From: Magnetococcales bacterium
GTDB lineage: Bacteria; Pseudomonadota; Magnetococcia; Magnetococcales; Magnetaquicoccaceae
Direction of reading: 5' to 3'
Assembly (NCBI GenBank): GCA_015231915.1
Contig: JADGAR010000015.1
Span: forward strand, 12,622-72,901
Length of the DNA: 60,280 nt
The translations under genes and the position numbers were made by a program. A model generated the notes under the pieces. It was not told where the DNA came from and made no database searches. It saw only the letters and a program-made list of their open reading frames with translations. Numbering within the stretch: the first letter of the stretch is position 1; every line of letters starts with the position of its first letter. Positions 15,601-24,479 of this stretch are shown here, piece after piece.

Positions 15601-16965
15601 ATGAAGATGGATCGCTCCACCCGTTTGCATCTCCGGTCGCAGAACTTCGTCACCGGAGTGATCGCCCTGGTGCTCATCGGTCTGGCCGCCTATGCCACGC
15701 AGCGCTACCAGGTCCGCTATGACTGGACCCGAGGCAGCCGTCACACTCTGGCCGAGCAGTCGGTCAAGGCCGTCAAGGCCTTTCCGGACGGGGTGACCGG
15801 CACGGTCTACATTCAAGAAAAAGGGGACAAGCGGCAGCAGTTGCAGGAATTGATGGAAAAATATCAGGTCATCAACCCCGCCCTGACCATCCGTTACGTC
15901 GATCCGGACCTGGATCCGGCGGCGGCGCGTCAGGCAGAGGTGGCCCTGTACGGCACCGTGATCCTGCGCGCCGGGGAGAAGACCGAAAAGATCACCGAGG
16001 CCACCGAGGAGGCGGTCACCAATGCCCTGATCCGTCTGGCCAAGGGGAGCGCCAAGACCATCCGTCTGGTCACCGGCCACGGCGAACACGCCGTTGGCGA
16101 AAACCCGGAAGGGGGGGCGACGGGCAAGGATCGCTTCGCTTACACCCAGGCGGCGGCCCTGCTCAAGGGCGAGGGGTACAAGGTGGAGAGCTTCAATCTG
16201 GCGGAAGTGGAGAAGGTCCCGGAGGAAACCGCCGTGCTGATCCTGTCCGGTCCCCGCAAGGCCCTGCTGGAGGTGGAGGTGAAACGGCTGCAAGCCTGGC
16301 TGGAGGCCGGCGGTCGCCTGTTGCTGATGCTGGATCCCAATCAGGATGCCGGCCTGGCCGGTCTGCTGGAGTCCCATGGCCTCTCCCTGCTCAAGGGGGT
16401 GACTCTCGATCCCACTGCCCAGTTGCTCGGCGGGTCGGCGGCCACGCCGTTGATCAGCCGTTATCCGGCGGGCCACCCCATCACCAAGGGGATGACGGCG
16501 GCCTCCATCTTTCCCGATACCGGCGCACTGGAACTGAAAGCGGCCCCGGTGGAGTCCAAGGAGCAGCGCGTGCGGTTGCTGGAAGGGGCGGAACGGGGCT
16601 GGCTGGAGACCGGTGACCTCTCCGGGCAGGTGGAGTTCAATGCCGGCAAGGATGTCAAGGGTCCCATCCTCATCGGTGCGGCGGTGGAGTCCGGCAAGCA
16701 GCGTCTGGTGGTCCTGGCGAACTCCAATTTCGTGGCCGACGCCTATGTCAACGCCCTCGGCAACGCGGATCTTTTCCTCAACATCACCCGTTGGCTGGCG
16801 GAAGACGAGAACTTCATCGCCATCAAGCCCAAGGAGGTCCAGGATGCCGGACTCAATCTGCCGGCTGGGGATGCGCTGCTGCTCTTCTGGGGATTGGTGG
16901 CCTTCATCCCGCTGGCGTTGCTGGGAATCGGCGGGGCCATCTGGAGCCGCAGGAGGCGGGGCTGA
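15601..16965 (+). CDS. GldG-like auxiliary component of ABC exporter
   Basis: 454 residues. An N-terminal membrane anchor (VTGVIALVLIGLAAYA) is followed by a periplasmic region with the GldG/IFT52-like fold: SRHTLAEQSVKAVKAF, LVTGHGEHAV, and LILSGPRKALLEVEVKRLQAWLEAGGRLLLMLDP. A second membrane helix lies at the C terminus (LLLFWGLVAFIPLALLGIGG), then RRRRG. ATG 15601 follows a purine-rich ribosome site (GGAAGAAGGGG). Works with the permease and ATPase just upstream; precise role unknown. Confidence 0.85.
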   Translation: MKMDRSTRLHLRSQNFVTGVIALVLIGLAAYATQRYQVRYDWTRGSRHTLAEQSVKAVKAFPDGVTGTVYIQEKGDKRQQLQELMEKYQVINPALTIRYVDPDLDPAAARQAEVALYGTVILRAGEKTEKITEATEEAVTNALIRLAKGSAKTIRLVTGHGEHAVGENPEGGATGKDRFAYTQAAALLKGEGYKVESFNLAEVEKVPEETAVLILSGPRKALLEVEVKRLQAWLEAGGRLLLMLDPNQDAGLAGLLESHGLSLLKGVTLDPTAQLLGGSAATPLISRYPAGHPITKGMTAASIFPDTGALELKAAPVESKEQRVRLLEGAERGWLETGDLSGQVEFNAGKDVKGPILIGAAVESGKQRLVVLANSNFVADAYVNALGNADLFLNITRWLAEDENFIAIKPKEVQDAGLNLPAGDALLLFWGLVAFIPLALLGIGGAIWSRRRRG

Positions 16966-16966
16966 C

Positions 16967-18253
16967 ATGGCGGGTGGCATTGTTAGGGGGTGGCGAAATA
17001 ATCTCTTGTTGGCGTTGGCCGCGTTGGCTGCGGGAGGGGGCCTGTGGTATCTGGATGCGCGTGAGGAGGCCCGCGATCTGGCGGACCGGAACTCCCGCGC
17101 CCTGAGCGCCATCCGCGCCGACAGTGCGGTTTCGTTGGAGTTCCGGGAGGGCCAGGGCACCCCGGTGACCCTGACCAAAAGTGACGGGGAATGGCGCATC
17201 ACCGCCCCGGCGCCGTTGCGTACCGACAAGGGTGCGGTCAAGAGCCTGTTGGGGGTGCTGGAGAAGAGCTACGACCAGAAGGTGACCGATGTGGGCAAGG
17301 ATCTCGCGCCTTACGGTCTGCACACCCCGATCAGTCATCTGACGGTGAAGGATCAGGGGGGCAAGGTGGTCCACCTGTCGGCGGGCACCACCGCGCCGGC
17401 GAGCAAGAAACGTTATCTGGGCCTGGGCGAGTCCGGGCCGGTGGTCCTGATCGGGGAGAGCGATGCCGCCGGTCTGCTGCAAAAAGGGGACGCCCTGCGG
17501 GACAAGCGCCTGGCCACCGTGGAGGGGCACGACCTGACCGGCCTGGTCATCCGCAAGCAGGGTGGGGGGGAGATACGGGTCCGGCGCGATACGGATGAAA
17601 AATGGTTTTTGGAAAAACCTCTGGCCGATCTGGCGCATGCCCAGCGGGTGCGCGCCTGGATCTACGCCCTGACCGGCGCCCAGGGCACGGCGTTTCTGCC
17701 GAAACGACCGGACGGGGAGGGGGAGTGGACCCTGGAGTTGACCCCGGCCAAGGGGAATGCCGAAACCCTGACCGTCTGGCGTTCCGCCCGGGATCTGCTG
17801 GTGGCCCGGCCTGGGGAGGCCGATTACATGGTGCTGCCCCAGTATCTGACCGAGGAATTCGAGAAGAATCCCATGGATCTGGTGGCCCTGCGTCCCCTGG
17901 ATGCCGCCGAGGCGAACGAATTGCGGTTGGAGGCGAACGGGACCTCCCTGAGCGCCGAAAAGAAGGAGAAGAAATGGCCCCGCGCCGAATGGGGCGATCT
18001 GGAGGCGCTGCTGATTCAGGACGCCCTGCGGGGCGCGCCGCGTGACACTCCCGGCGAACCCTGGCTGAAGATCACCGTCGGCAAGGGCGAGAAGGCGGTG
18101 GTGTTCACGTTGCGCAAGGAGGGCAAAGTCGCCTATCTGGAACCGCCGGGACGTCCGGTGGCCCTGGAGTTGACCCCCATGCAATTCGAAAACGCGCAAA
18201 AGGCCGTGGAGGCCCTGCTCGCGTCCGAAAAACCTCCTGTGAGCGGTTCCTGA
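16967..18253 (+). CDS. DUF4340 protein of the ABC exporter operon
   Basis: 428 residues. One N-terminal membrane anchor (LLLALAALAAGGGLWYLDA), then repeated beta-rich modules of the DUF4340 type (VTLTKSDGEWRITAPAPLRT, IRVRRDTDEKWFLEKPLADL). ATG 16967 is one base after the previous stop, with AGGAGG eleven bases upstream. DUF4340 proteins regularly follow GldG-like genes and are presumed periplasmic partners; no enzymatic residues are visible. It is the last gene of the operon. Confidence 0.85.
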   Translation: MAGGIVRGWRNNLLLALAALAAGGGLWYLDAREEARDLADRNSRALSAIRADSAVSLEFREGQGTPVTLTKSDGEWRITAPAPLRTDKGAVKSLLGVLEKSYDQKVTDVGKDLAPYGLHTPISHLTVKDQGGKVVHLSAGTTAPASKKRYLGLGESGPVVLIGESDAAGLLQKGDALRDKRLATVEGHDLTGLVIRKQGGGEIRVRRDTDEKWFLEKPLADLAHAQRVRAWIYALTGAQGTAFLPKRPDGEGEWTLELTPAKGNAETLTVWRSARDLLVARPGEADYMVLPQYLTEEFEKNPMDLVALRPLDAAEANELRLEANGTSLSAEKKEKKWPRAEWGDLEALLIQDALRGAPRDTPGEPWLKITVGKGEKAVVFTLRKEGKVAYLEPPGRPVALELTPMQFENAQKAVEALLASEKPPVSGS

Positions 18254-18351
18254 GCCACCCGGCAAGGAAATTTTTTTTCGGCTTTGCTCATGTTTTTGGC
18301 GTTGGCGGACGAAAAGAGTGCATCGGATCGCCCCAGCAGGAGCATGCCAAC

Positions 18352-18867
18352 GTGAAGAAACATCCCAAACAGGAAGCCTGGATTGCCATGGTGGATTACA
18401 TGCACCATGGGGTGCGCAAGGAGAAGACGCGCATCGATCCCTTCGCCACGCGCCGTTATGCCACCACCTTTCCGGAGACCTGGGTCCCCATGGAGCAATC
18501 CATGCTGCATGGGGTGCGGAAAAAACATCAGGTGACCGAAGAGTCGCTCGTTTTGCGCCTCAAGCCTCCCCCTCCCGCGCAGGTGGTGCCACGGGAGGCC
18601 TACATGACCATTTTTCATGCCCTGGAGGCGTTCTGGGCCGTTCCCCGGCCCAATGGGGCGGTTTTTGCGCGACTGAAGGCCATTCATGCGTCCGATCAGG
18701 CCGAGTGGGCGGCGGGTCGCATCACCACCGAGGAGTTTCATCGCCGCCAGGAGGCGCTGAATGCCATTCGGGTGGGTTACGCGCAAGGCGTCGAAGAGGT
18801 GCGCGATCTGTTTCTGGAGCGTTTTTTCCGTCTGTTTGAAACCTTGCCGTACGCGTTGGAGGAGTGA
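18352..18867 (+). CDS. Hypothetical protein
   Basis: 171 residues from GTG 18352, with AGGAG about eleven bases upstream. Charged and largely helical, no signal peptide. Two similar segments, YMHHGVRKEKTR and SMLHGVRKKHQV, lie about 40 residues apart, suggesting an internal repeat. The C-terminal half is a long amphipathic helix (FHRRQEALNAIRVGYAQGVEEVRDLFLERF). I recognise no family. It precedes another small unknown gene by about 25 bases, probably co-transcribed. Confidence 0.6.
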   Translation: MKKHPKQEAWIAMVDYMHHGVRKEKTRIDPFATRRYATTFPETWVPMEQSMLHGVRKKHQVTEESLVLRLKPPPPAQVVPREAYMTIFHALEAFWAVPRPNGAVFARLKAIHASDQAEWAAGRITTEEFHRRQEALNAIRVGYAQGVEEVRDLFLERFFRLFETLPYALEE

Positions 18868-18891
18868 CGATGAAGCCGGGAGATGCGTGTC

Positions 18892-19326
18892 ATGGATAAT
18901 CTGGTGGAAAAGCTCGGAGTGTTGAAGAACCTGCTGCAAACCGCCAGCGATATCGCCGATCCGTTCGAGTACTTCATGAGCCATTTCGGAGAGAATCTTC
19001 AGTTCATGAAGTCTTCGCAGGATGTTGTCAATGAAAAACTTTTTGAGGTTATCAAGGTCATTTCAATCAAGCATTTCAAATACGAGTTGCGTCTGGAGCA
19101 CTGCATGTTTCGGCAGTCGCCGCTGGCGCCGAGATTGATTCACGGGGTATGCGAAGTGCCGAACAAGATCATCGTGCTGTTCTATGCCGAGGAACTGGGG
19201 CAGGGGATGATGAGCATGGTGGACTACTCCGAGCCGCGCCGGGTAAACTATTACCGTTTCACCACGCTGGTGGCCACCAACGGCCCACCCGCGCTGCATC
19301 AAGGCAATCCATTGGTATTGCATTAA
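18892..19326 (+). CDS. Hypothetical protein
   Basis: 144 residues from ATG 18892, chosen because CGGGAG lies nine bases upstream; the ATG at 18883 abuts that site. An amphipathic N-terminal helix (MDNLVEKLGVLKNLLQTASD) is followed by mixed alpha/beta sequence (KIIVLFYAEELGQGMMSMVDY). No family recognised and no membrane segment. Its end overlaps the tail of the minus-strand gene at 19323. Confidence 0.6.
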   Translation: MDNLVEKLGVLKNLLQTASDIADPFEYFMSHFGENLQFMKSSQDVVNEKLFEVIKVISIKHFKYELRLEHCMFRQSPLAPRLIHGVCEVPNKIIVLFYAEELGQGMMSMVDYSEPRRVNYYRFTTLVATNGPPALHQGNPLVLH

Positions 19327-19808
19327 TCGTTTGACATGGGCCTCATCCAAACCCTTTCTCCTTTGTAGAGCGCCTGCAGGAATGCCTTGGCGTGGCCATG
19401 AATGCCCGGAAAGCCACGCTCTCGAGGTCCTGCGACGTTGAGCGTGTCGATTTGGTGTTGTTCCAGCCAGGCGCGCACGGCACACAGATCCACGTTGCCG
19501 CGCAGATTGCAGGCGCGATGCGGCTTTTTCAGGCTGCGCGCCATCTGCAGGGTCAACAGCGTGCCGCCGCGCAATGTCCCCTGATGGAGGATCAGCGTGC
19601 CATCGCTGTCCTGGACATTCTTGAGCGTGCGCTGGCGGTAGTCCGACGTGGAGGTCTCCAGCAGGGGGTAATCCACGGAGATGGCGCCGTCGTCGGCGCG
19701 GCGGCCTTTGGGACACCAGCCGCCCGCCGGAATGTTTTGTTCCTGTGCGAAGTCCAGCGCCGCGCGATCCACGCCTGTCTGTCCCCCGGAGACGATTTTG
19801 TGAAACAT
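19323..19808 (-). CDS. Putative molybdenum-carrier / SLOG-like Rossmann protein
   Basis: 161 residues. The N-terminal motif IVSGGQTGVDRAALD and later GWCPKGRRADDG match the MoCo_carrier family (PF12694), a member of the SLOG/LOG-like nucleotide-binding superfamily. These proteins bind nucleotides or cofactors; the molybdenum link is by similarity only. A single small gene facing the unknown pair at 18352-19326. Confidence 0.75.
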   Translation of the reverse strand: MFHKIVSGGQTGVDRAALDFAQEQNIPAGGWCPKGRRADDGAISVDYPLLETSTSDYRQRTLKNVQDSDGTLILHQGTLRGGTLLTLQMARSLKKPHRACNLRGNVDLCAVRAWLEQHQIDTLNVAGPRERGFPGIHGHAKAFLQALYKGERVWMRPMSND

Positions 19809-19924
19809 GTTTCTCCTCCTATTCCCGACATGAATGGATATGGCCCTTCGTCATTCTTGTCGCTTGTGTGGTATTGCCGTCCCTGGCACGATCCGTTTTT
19901 CTGGTGTAGGATGTGGTCACTTTC

Positions 19925-20863
19925 ATGGGTTCAACAAAAACACTGTCGGAGACCTCCATCATGGACATTCTGAGCGACGATGAACTCATCGCCGAGTTGA
20001 AGAAACGGTTCGACCAGACCAAGCAGGCGTTGTACGATGTCAAGATGATCAGTAAAAAGCTGGAAGATGTCAATGAAAAACTTAAGTTGTCTGAGGAGGT
20101 GAAGAGCAATTTCGTCTCCCATATGAAAAACGAAATAAATAATCCTTTATCGTGTATTTTGGGATTGTCTCAACAGTTAATGTCTAGCACCATGGATCCG
20201 GACACGGTGAACAACGTGGCCACGATGATCCATGCCGAGGCGTTCAGCCTGGATTTTCAACTCCGCAACATTTTTGCGGCTGCGGAACTGGAAGCCGGGG
20301 ATGCCATCATTCATGTCTCCATGGTGGACATCAACGCCCTGATTCACAGTACCGTCGAGTCGTTCAAACATCAGATCAACGACAAGAAACTCACCCTCGA
20401 ATTCGACCTGAGCGGCGACGAGGCGCAGCGCTTCTTGTTCAAAACCGATGCCGAGAAGATCGGACTGGTGATCTCCAACCTGATTTCCAACGCCATCGAG
20501 TTCAACAACGAAGGGGGCTGGATCACCATCGCGACCGAACGCTCCGACGACGTGCTGGTCCTGTCGGTCACGGACACGGGCGTCGGCATCGACATGGCCG
20601 AGGTCCATCGCCTGTTCGACCGCTTCGTGCAGGGCGAGTCCGGCAGGCGCAAGAGCCACAAGGGGCATGGACTGGGACTTTCCATCACCCAGGCGGTGCT
20701 GGATTTGATGCAGGGGACCGTCTCCGTGAATTCCGGGGATCAGAAGGGCGCCACCTTTACCATCTCTGTCCCGGAATTGCAGGCCGATATCGAGGCGGAC
20801 GCCTTTTCCATGGATGGCAATGATTTTCTGTTCGGTGATGACGACGGAGGAGAGGCGTTCTGA
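19925..20863 (+). CDS. Histidine-kinase-like protein with Asn at the phosphoacceptor site
   Basis: 312 residues, soluble. An N-terminal coiled coil precedes a dimerisation helix reading FVSHMKNEINNPLSCILGL. Aligned with the usual [19 protein letters not shown], the phosphoacceptor His is Asn. The ATPase domain is intact: N-box NLISNAIEFNNEGG, G1 VTDTGVGID, G2 GHGLGLSITQAV. It may bind or hydrolyse ATP without autophosphorylating at that position; a nearby His three residues upstream is out of register. The tail is acidic. A cheD gene follows after four bases, tying it to chemoreceptor control. Start at ATG 19925; ATG 19961 is an alternative. Confidence 0.8.
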   Translation: MGSTKTLSETSIMDILSDDELIAELKKRFDQTKQALYDVKMISKKLEDVNEKLKLSEEVKSNFVSHMKNEINNPLSCILGLSQQLMSSTMDPDTVNNVATMIHAEAFSLDFQLRNIFAAAELEAGDAIIHVSMVDINALIHSTVESFKHQINDKKLTLEFDLSGDEAQRFLFKTDAEKIGLVISNLISNAIEFNNEGGWITIATERSDDVLVLSVTDTGVGIDMAEVHRLFDRFVQGESGRRKSHKGHGLGLSITQAVLDLMQGTVSVNSGDQKGATFTISVPELQADIEADAFSMDGNDFLFGDDDGGEAF

Positions 20864-20867
20864 ACCG

Positions 20868-21341
20868 ATGAGCAACGGATCCGATCCCTCCAAGCCCTTT
20901 TTGATGCCCGGGACCTTGTTCGCTCAAAACGGGGTATACACCATCACCACGGTGCTGGGATCCTGCATCGCCGTGTGTCTGTGGGACCGTTTTCGCAAGG
21001 AAGGGGGCATGAATCACTACAAATTGCCCTTGTGGAACGGCGATGGACTTCCTTCGCCGAAATTCGGCAACATCGCCATCGCGAAACTGATCGAGCGGAT
21101 GGACGAGATGGGTTGCCTGAAACGGAACATCGTGGCCAAGGTCTTCGGGGGGGGGGCGGTCATCAAAAGCGAATCCGGTCTGCTCAACGTCGGGGAGCGC
21201 AATATCGAAGTTGCCCTGGACTGTCTGGCCAAGGAAGGGATTCCGATCATCGCCTCCGACATCGGCGGGGATTACAGCCGCAAGATCATCTTCAACACCC
21301 AGGAGGGGACCATCCTGATGAAGAAGGCCCAGCCGAGCTGA
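20868..21341 (+). CDS. cheD: Chemoreceptor glutamine deamidase CheD
   Basis: 157 residues. LGSCIAVCLWD holds the catalytic Cys, GGMNHYKLP the catalytic His, and KVFGGGAVIKSESGLLNVGERNIE is the conserved core. CheD deamidates glutamines in methyl-accepting chemotaxis proteins and can be regulated by CheC/CheY-P. ATG 20868 is downstream of a GGAGGAGAGG purine stretch. No receptor or cheY gene is adjacent; the kinase-like gene just upstream is its only partner here. Confidence 0.92.
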   Translation: MSNGSDPSKPFLMPGTLFAQNGVYTITTVLGSCIAVCLWDRFRKEGGMNHYKLPLWNGDGLPSPKFGNIAIAKLIERMDEMGCLKRNIVAKVFGGGAVIKSESGLLNVGERNIEVALDCLAKEGIPIIASDIGGDYSRKIIFNTQEGTILMKKAQPS

Positions 21342-21350
21342 ACCGGCAGG

Positions 21351-23834
21351 CTATTCGTGTCCCCGGAGCGCGGCCATGACAGGCCGTCGCAGATCGTTGC
21401 GGGCCGTTGCGTAACCGGTGAGGGCAGTGACGGCAGTGGTGACGATCAGGGTGGTCAGGGTCCACCCGGGGAGCCAATCCCAAGTGTCGTTGAGCAGGAT
21501 GCCGGTCACGCCGGCGGTGACGGCCTGGCCGAGCACCACCCCAGCCAGCGCGGCGATTCCCCCGATGCAAAGAAATTCCCATGCGGCGCTGTTCAGGAGT
21601 TCGCGGGGTGTGGCCCCCAGGAGTCGGTGAAGGGCTGCCTCTTTGGCACGGCGGCGTCGTGTCATGGTCACGCTGACACCCAGTGCGGTCAAACCCGCCA
21701 CTGCCGCCATTCCCCCCGCGAGACGCACCGAGAGGAGCAAACGTTCCAGCATGTTGCTGGCCGCCTCCATGACATCGCGCACCGCCACCAGGGAGAGGTT
21801 GTGGATGCGTTGGGTCAGGGCGGCGCGCAGGGGTTCTTCCCGTTCCCTGGGGAGGGTCACGGAGCCGAGATGGGTGTAAGGGGCGTCTTGCAGGACCTCT
21901 GGCGAGAAGACCACGAAGAAATTGATGCCCATGTCGGACCAGTGGACCTCGCGGAGGCTGGTGATGCGCGCGGTGACCTCCACGCCCAGGATGTCGAAAC
22001 CGATCGTGTCGCCGATGCCCAGACCGAGGGAGCGGGCCATTTCCGTTTCCAGGCTGGCTTCGCGGGCATGGGGATCGGACCACCATCGACCGGCGAGAAT
22101 GCGGTTGCCGGGTGGGAGTTCCGCAGACCAGGTGAGGACGTAATCCCGCGTAAAGCGCCAGGCGTTGGGGTGGGCGGCGATCTGTTCGGGCGTGACGGGT
22201 GTGTCGTTGAGGGAGCGGATGCGGCCCCGTACCACCGGGGTGGTGCGCCAGTCGTCCGGGTGGTCGAGGAAGGGGGCGGCCAGTTGCCGGGCGAGGGGGA
22301 GTTGCTCGGGGAGCAGGTCGATCAGGAAAAAGCTCGGGGTGCGCTTGGGCAGGCGTGAGACGAGTTGCCAGTCGAGATTGCGTTCCAGAAAGAGGATGGC
22401 ATTCAGCGTGCCCAGGCCGATGGCGACCACGATGATGGCGCTGGCCGTGCCGTTGCGGGGGGCGGTGAGGTTGCGGATGGCCATGCGCTGGGAGAGCGTG
22501 GCGGGGCGCCAGCGGTGCAGGAGGAAGAGTCCTCCGGCAGTGACCATGCCGAGCAGAAGTGGCGCTGCGACCAGTTCTGCGGCGAACAGGCGGAGGGCGG
22601 GCCAGCCGTTGCGCCAGGCGAGAAAGATGGCGCAACCGCAGGCGCCGAGCAGGGGGATGCCCCAGCGCCAGGGCCAGGGGAGGAGTTCCAGGCCGCCGCG
22701 CCAATGGACATTGCGCAGCAGAGAGGCCGGGGAGATGGCGCGGGTGCTCCGGACAGGGGCGAGGGAGAAGAATAGGGCGGCGGCGATGCCGAGCAGGGCG
22801 CCCTGCCAGGCGCTGTCCGGGTCGAGGCAGGCGCCGTCGCGCCAGCCTGCGATGGGGCAGGGGGCGAGCAGGCCGAGGGCGGTTCCGGCCAGGATGGCGG
22901 GCAGGGCGATGATGAGGATGCGCGTCAGAAAGATGCGCGTGATCTGGGCGTGGCTTGCTCCCAGGAGTTTCAGGATGGCGATGTGGGCGCGTTGTTCCCT
23001 GGCGTGGGCGGTCATGGCGCCGGCCATGGCGGTGCCGGTGGCGAGGATGGTGAGGAGGGTGATGGCGCCGAGGAAGATCGAGAAGCGTTGGATGAGGCGT
23101 TGGGCCGAGGGTTGACTTTCGGCTGGGGTCATGACGCGGATGGCGTTGTTGGCGGCGCGGGAACGCAGATCGGCGGCCAGGGCGTCGGGGTTTTCGTCGG
23201 GGCGCAGGCGGACCAGGGCGACGTGCTGGACGCGGCTGCCGAAGGTGATCAGACCGGTTGCGGCGGCGCGGCTTTTCGGGATGACGAGGCGGGGTCCCCA
23301 GCGGAAGAAGCGGAGGATGCGGTCGGGTTCGTGTTGCAGCAGGTCGGTCAGGAGGAATTCGGCCTCGCCCAGCCGGAAGGAGTCGCCCACCTGGAGGCCG
23401 AGTCGGCTGGCCAGGGCGTTTTCGCCCACGGCGCCGTTGCCGCCCAAGGCGGTTTGGAGGGGTTGTCCGGAGTGGAGGTCCACGGCGCCCCGCAGGGGGT
23501 ATTGGGGGTCTGCGGCGAGGATTTCGGCCAGGACGGTCCGGTTGGATCCCGGGACGTGGATCATGGCGGAGAATTCCAGATTGACGGCCACGGTGCGGCC
23601 CGGGGCGCGCAGGTGGGTATCGATGAAGGCGTCGAAGGGCGTGGCGGACTCCAGACGGAGGTCTGCGGCGAGCATGGAGCGGGCATCGCGGTCGATGACG
23701 TGCATCAGGGTGTTGCCGGTGGCGATCAGGCCGGTCATGGCCGTGACGGCCAAAAAGAGCGCCAGGGAGAAGAAGGCACAGTCGCGCCAGGCGCCTCTGA
23801 TACCTTGGATGGCAATGGTCAGGGTCACGTTCAC
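21351..23834 (-). CDS. ABC transporter permease, YbbP/FtsX-MacB-like
   Basis: 827 residues from GTG 23834 (GTG 23828 also possible). Two FtsX-type permease halves: a membrane helix near the N terminus (CAFFSLALFLAVTAMTGLI), a large extracytoplasmic domain, then groups of three helices with ILKLLGASHAQITRIFL and ALHRLLGATPRELLNSA, the conserved coupling-helix signatures. This matches YbbP, the partner of the YbbA ATPase in lipid or lipoprotein-type export. No ATPase gene is adjacent, so the partner must be elsewhere. It ends nine bases from the convergent cheD gene. Confidence 0.85.
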   Translation of the reverse strand: MNVTLTIAIQGIRGAWRDCAFFSLALFLAVTAMTGLIATGNTLMHVIDRDARSMLAADLRLESATPFDAFIDTHLRAPGRTVAVNLEFSAMIHVPGSNRTVLAEILAADPQYPLRGAVDLHSGQPLQTALGGNGAVGENALASRLGLQVGDSFRLGEAEFLLTDLLQHEPDRILRFFRWGPRLVIPKSRAAATGLITFGSRVQHVALVRLRPDENPDALAADLRSRAANNAIRVMTPAESQPSAQRLIQRFSIFLGAITLLTILATGTAMAGAMTAHAREQRAHIAILKLLGASHAQITRIFLTRILIIALPAILAGTALGLLAPCPIAGWRDGACLDPDSAWQGALLGIAAALFFSLAPVRSTRAISPASLLRNVHWRGGLELLPWPWRWGIPLLGACGCAIFLAWRNGWPALRLFAAELVAAPLLLGMVTAGGLFLLHRWRPATLSQRMAIRNLTAPRNGTASAIIVVAIGLGTLNAILFLERNLDWQLVSRLPKRTPSFFLIDLLPEQLPLARQLAAPFLDHPDDWRTTPVVRGRIRSLNDTPVTPEQIAAHPNAWRFTRDYVLTWSAELPPGNRILAGRWWSDPHAREASLETEMARSLGLGIGDTIGFDILGVEVTARITSLREVHWSDMGINFFVVFSPEVLQDAPYTHLGSVTLPREREEPLRAALTQRIHNLSLVAVRDVMEAASNMLERLLLSVRLAGGMAAVAGLTALGVSVTMTRRRRAKEAALHRLLGATPRELLNSAAWEFLCIGGIAALAGVVLGQAVTAGVTGILLNDTWDWLPGWTLTTLIVTTAVTALTGYATARNDLRRPVMAALRGHE

Positions 23835-23899
23835 GCCGTTCTCGCTGTGCCTAAGGAGGGCCGTTGGAGGGCCAGTTGCAAAAAAATGCATTTTGCATC

Positions 23900-23928
23900 T
23901 TGACGCGGAGCGCGTCACGGGGTAAATT
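23900..23928 (+). promoter_or_regulatory. Promoter of tRNA-Arg
   Basis: TTGACG, 17 bases, TAAATT, followed by a GC-rich discriminator (CCCGCAC) and the tRNA 15 bases later. A GC-rich discriminator is typical of stringently controlled stable RNA promoters. Confidence 0.6.
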
Positions 23929-23942
23929 CCCGCACAGTTCAT

Positions 23943-24020
23943 GCGCTCGTAGCTCAGCCCGGATAGAGCAACTGGCTACGAACCAGTAGGCCGGAGGTTC
24001 GAATCCTTCCGAGCGCGCCA
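23943..24020 (+). tRNA. tRNA-Arg (anticodon ACG)
   Basis: Complete cloverleaf: acceptor GCGCTCG pairs with CGAGCGC, D-arm GCTC/GAGC, anticodon stem ACTGG/CCAGT with loop CTACGAA (anticodon ACG, read as ICG for CGN arginine codons), T-arm GGAGG-TTCGAAT-CCTTC, discriminator G and encoded CCA at 24018-24020. Confidence 0.95.
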
Positions 24021-24022
24021 AT

Positions 24023-24063
24023 GGAACAAAAACAGCCACCCGCAAGGTGGCTGTTTTTGTTCC
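24023..24063 (+). terminator. Rho-independent terminator after tRNA-Arg
   Basis: An 18-bp perfect inverted repeat (GGAACAAAAACAGCCACC with its complement) around the loop CGCAA, giving a GC core and A/T flanks on both strands. It can work in either direction. Confidence 0.9.
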
Positions 24064-24245
24064 AGTACCCACATGGCGCGGCCTGAGGTGTAACAATACA
24101 ATAATTATTATAAATTCAAGATCCAGGTCCAACTGCACACAAATCGCTGTTCCTGTCAGGGAGCGTATTCCAAGCTCTTGCCGTTTTGGATCCAATCAGA
24201 ATCGCTGCGCAGGGCGGTTTGGCGACAAGCAATTTTTTTCGCATG

Positions 24246-24275
24246 AACGCAACATTTTTGTTTGCAAACGCAACA
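24246..24275 (+). promoter_or_regulatory. Direct repeats, likely HicB operator
   Basis: AACGCAACA occurs at 24246-24254 and 24267-24275, 21 bases apart (two helical turns), with the palindrome GTTTGCAAAC (24260-24269) between them. They lie just upstream of hicA over the probable promoter. Autorepression by the HTH domain of HicB is usual for this family. Confidence 0.45.
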
Positions 24276-24295
24276 GAAATGTTAGAATGTTTTCC

Positions 24296-24472
24296 ATGAA
24301 CAGCAACGAATTCAAACGGTGGTTGGCCCAACAGGGCGCAACCTTTGAACAAGGGAAAGGATCTCACATCAAGGTTTTTTTGAACGGGAACTTCTCTGTT
24401 CTTCCGATGCATTCCGCTGAACTGAAAAAGGGACTTGTCGAGGGAATCAAAAAACAACTCGGTCTGAAGTGA
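24296..24472 (+). CDS. hicA: HicA-type mRNA interferase toxin
   Basis: 58 residues (ATG 24296; ATG 24287 in frame would add three). MNSNEFKRWLAQQGA, then KGSHIKVF and LKKGLVEGIKKQLGL follow the HicA double-stranded-RNA-binding-like fold with the catalytic His in GSH. HicA cleaves mRNA when not bound by HicB, whose gene follows seven bases later. Confidence 0.9.
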   Translation: MNSNEFKRWLAQQGATFEQGKGSHIKVFLNGNFSVLPMHSAELKKGLVEGIKKQLGLK

Positions 24473-24479
24473 GACAGAA

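Noticed and set aside
18254-18351. T-rich stretch after the DUF4340 gene as a terminator
   Set aside because: The T run at about 18270-18280 has no convincing GC stem before it.
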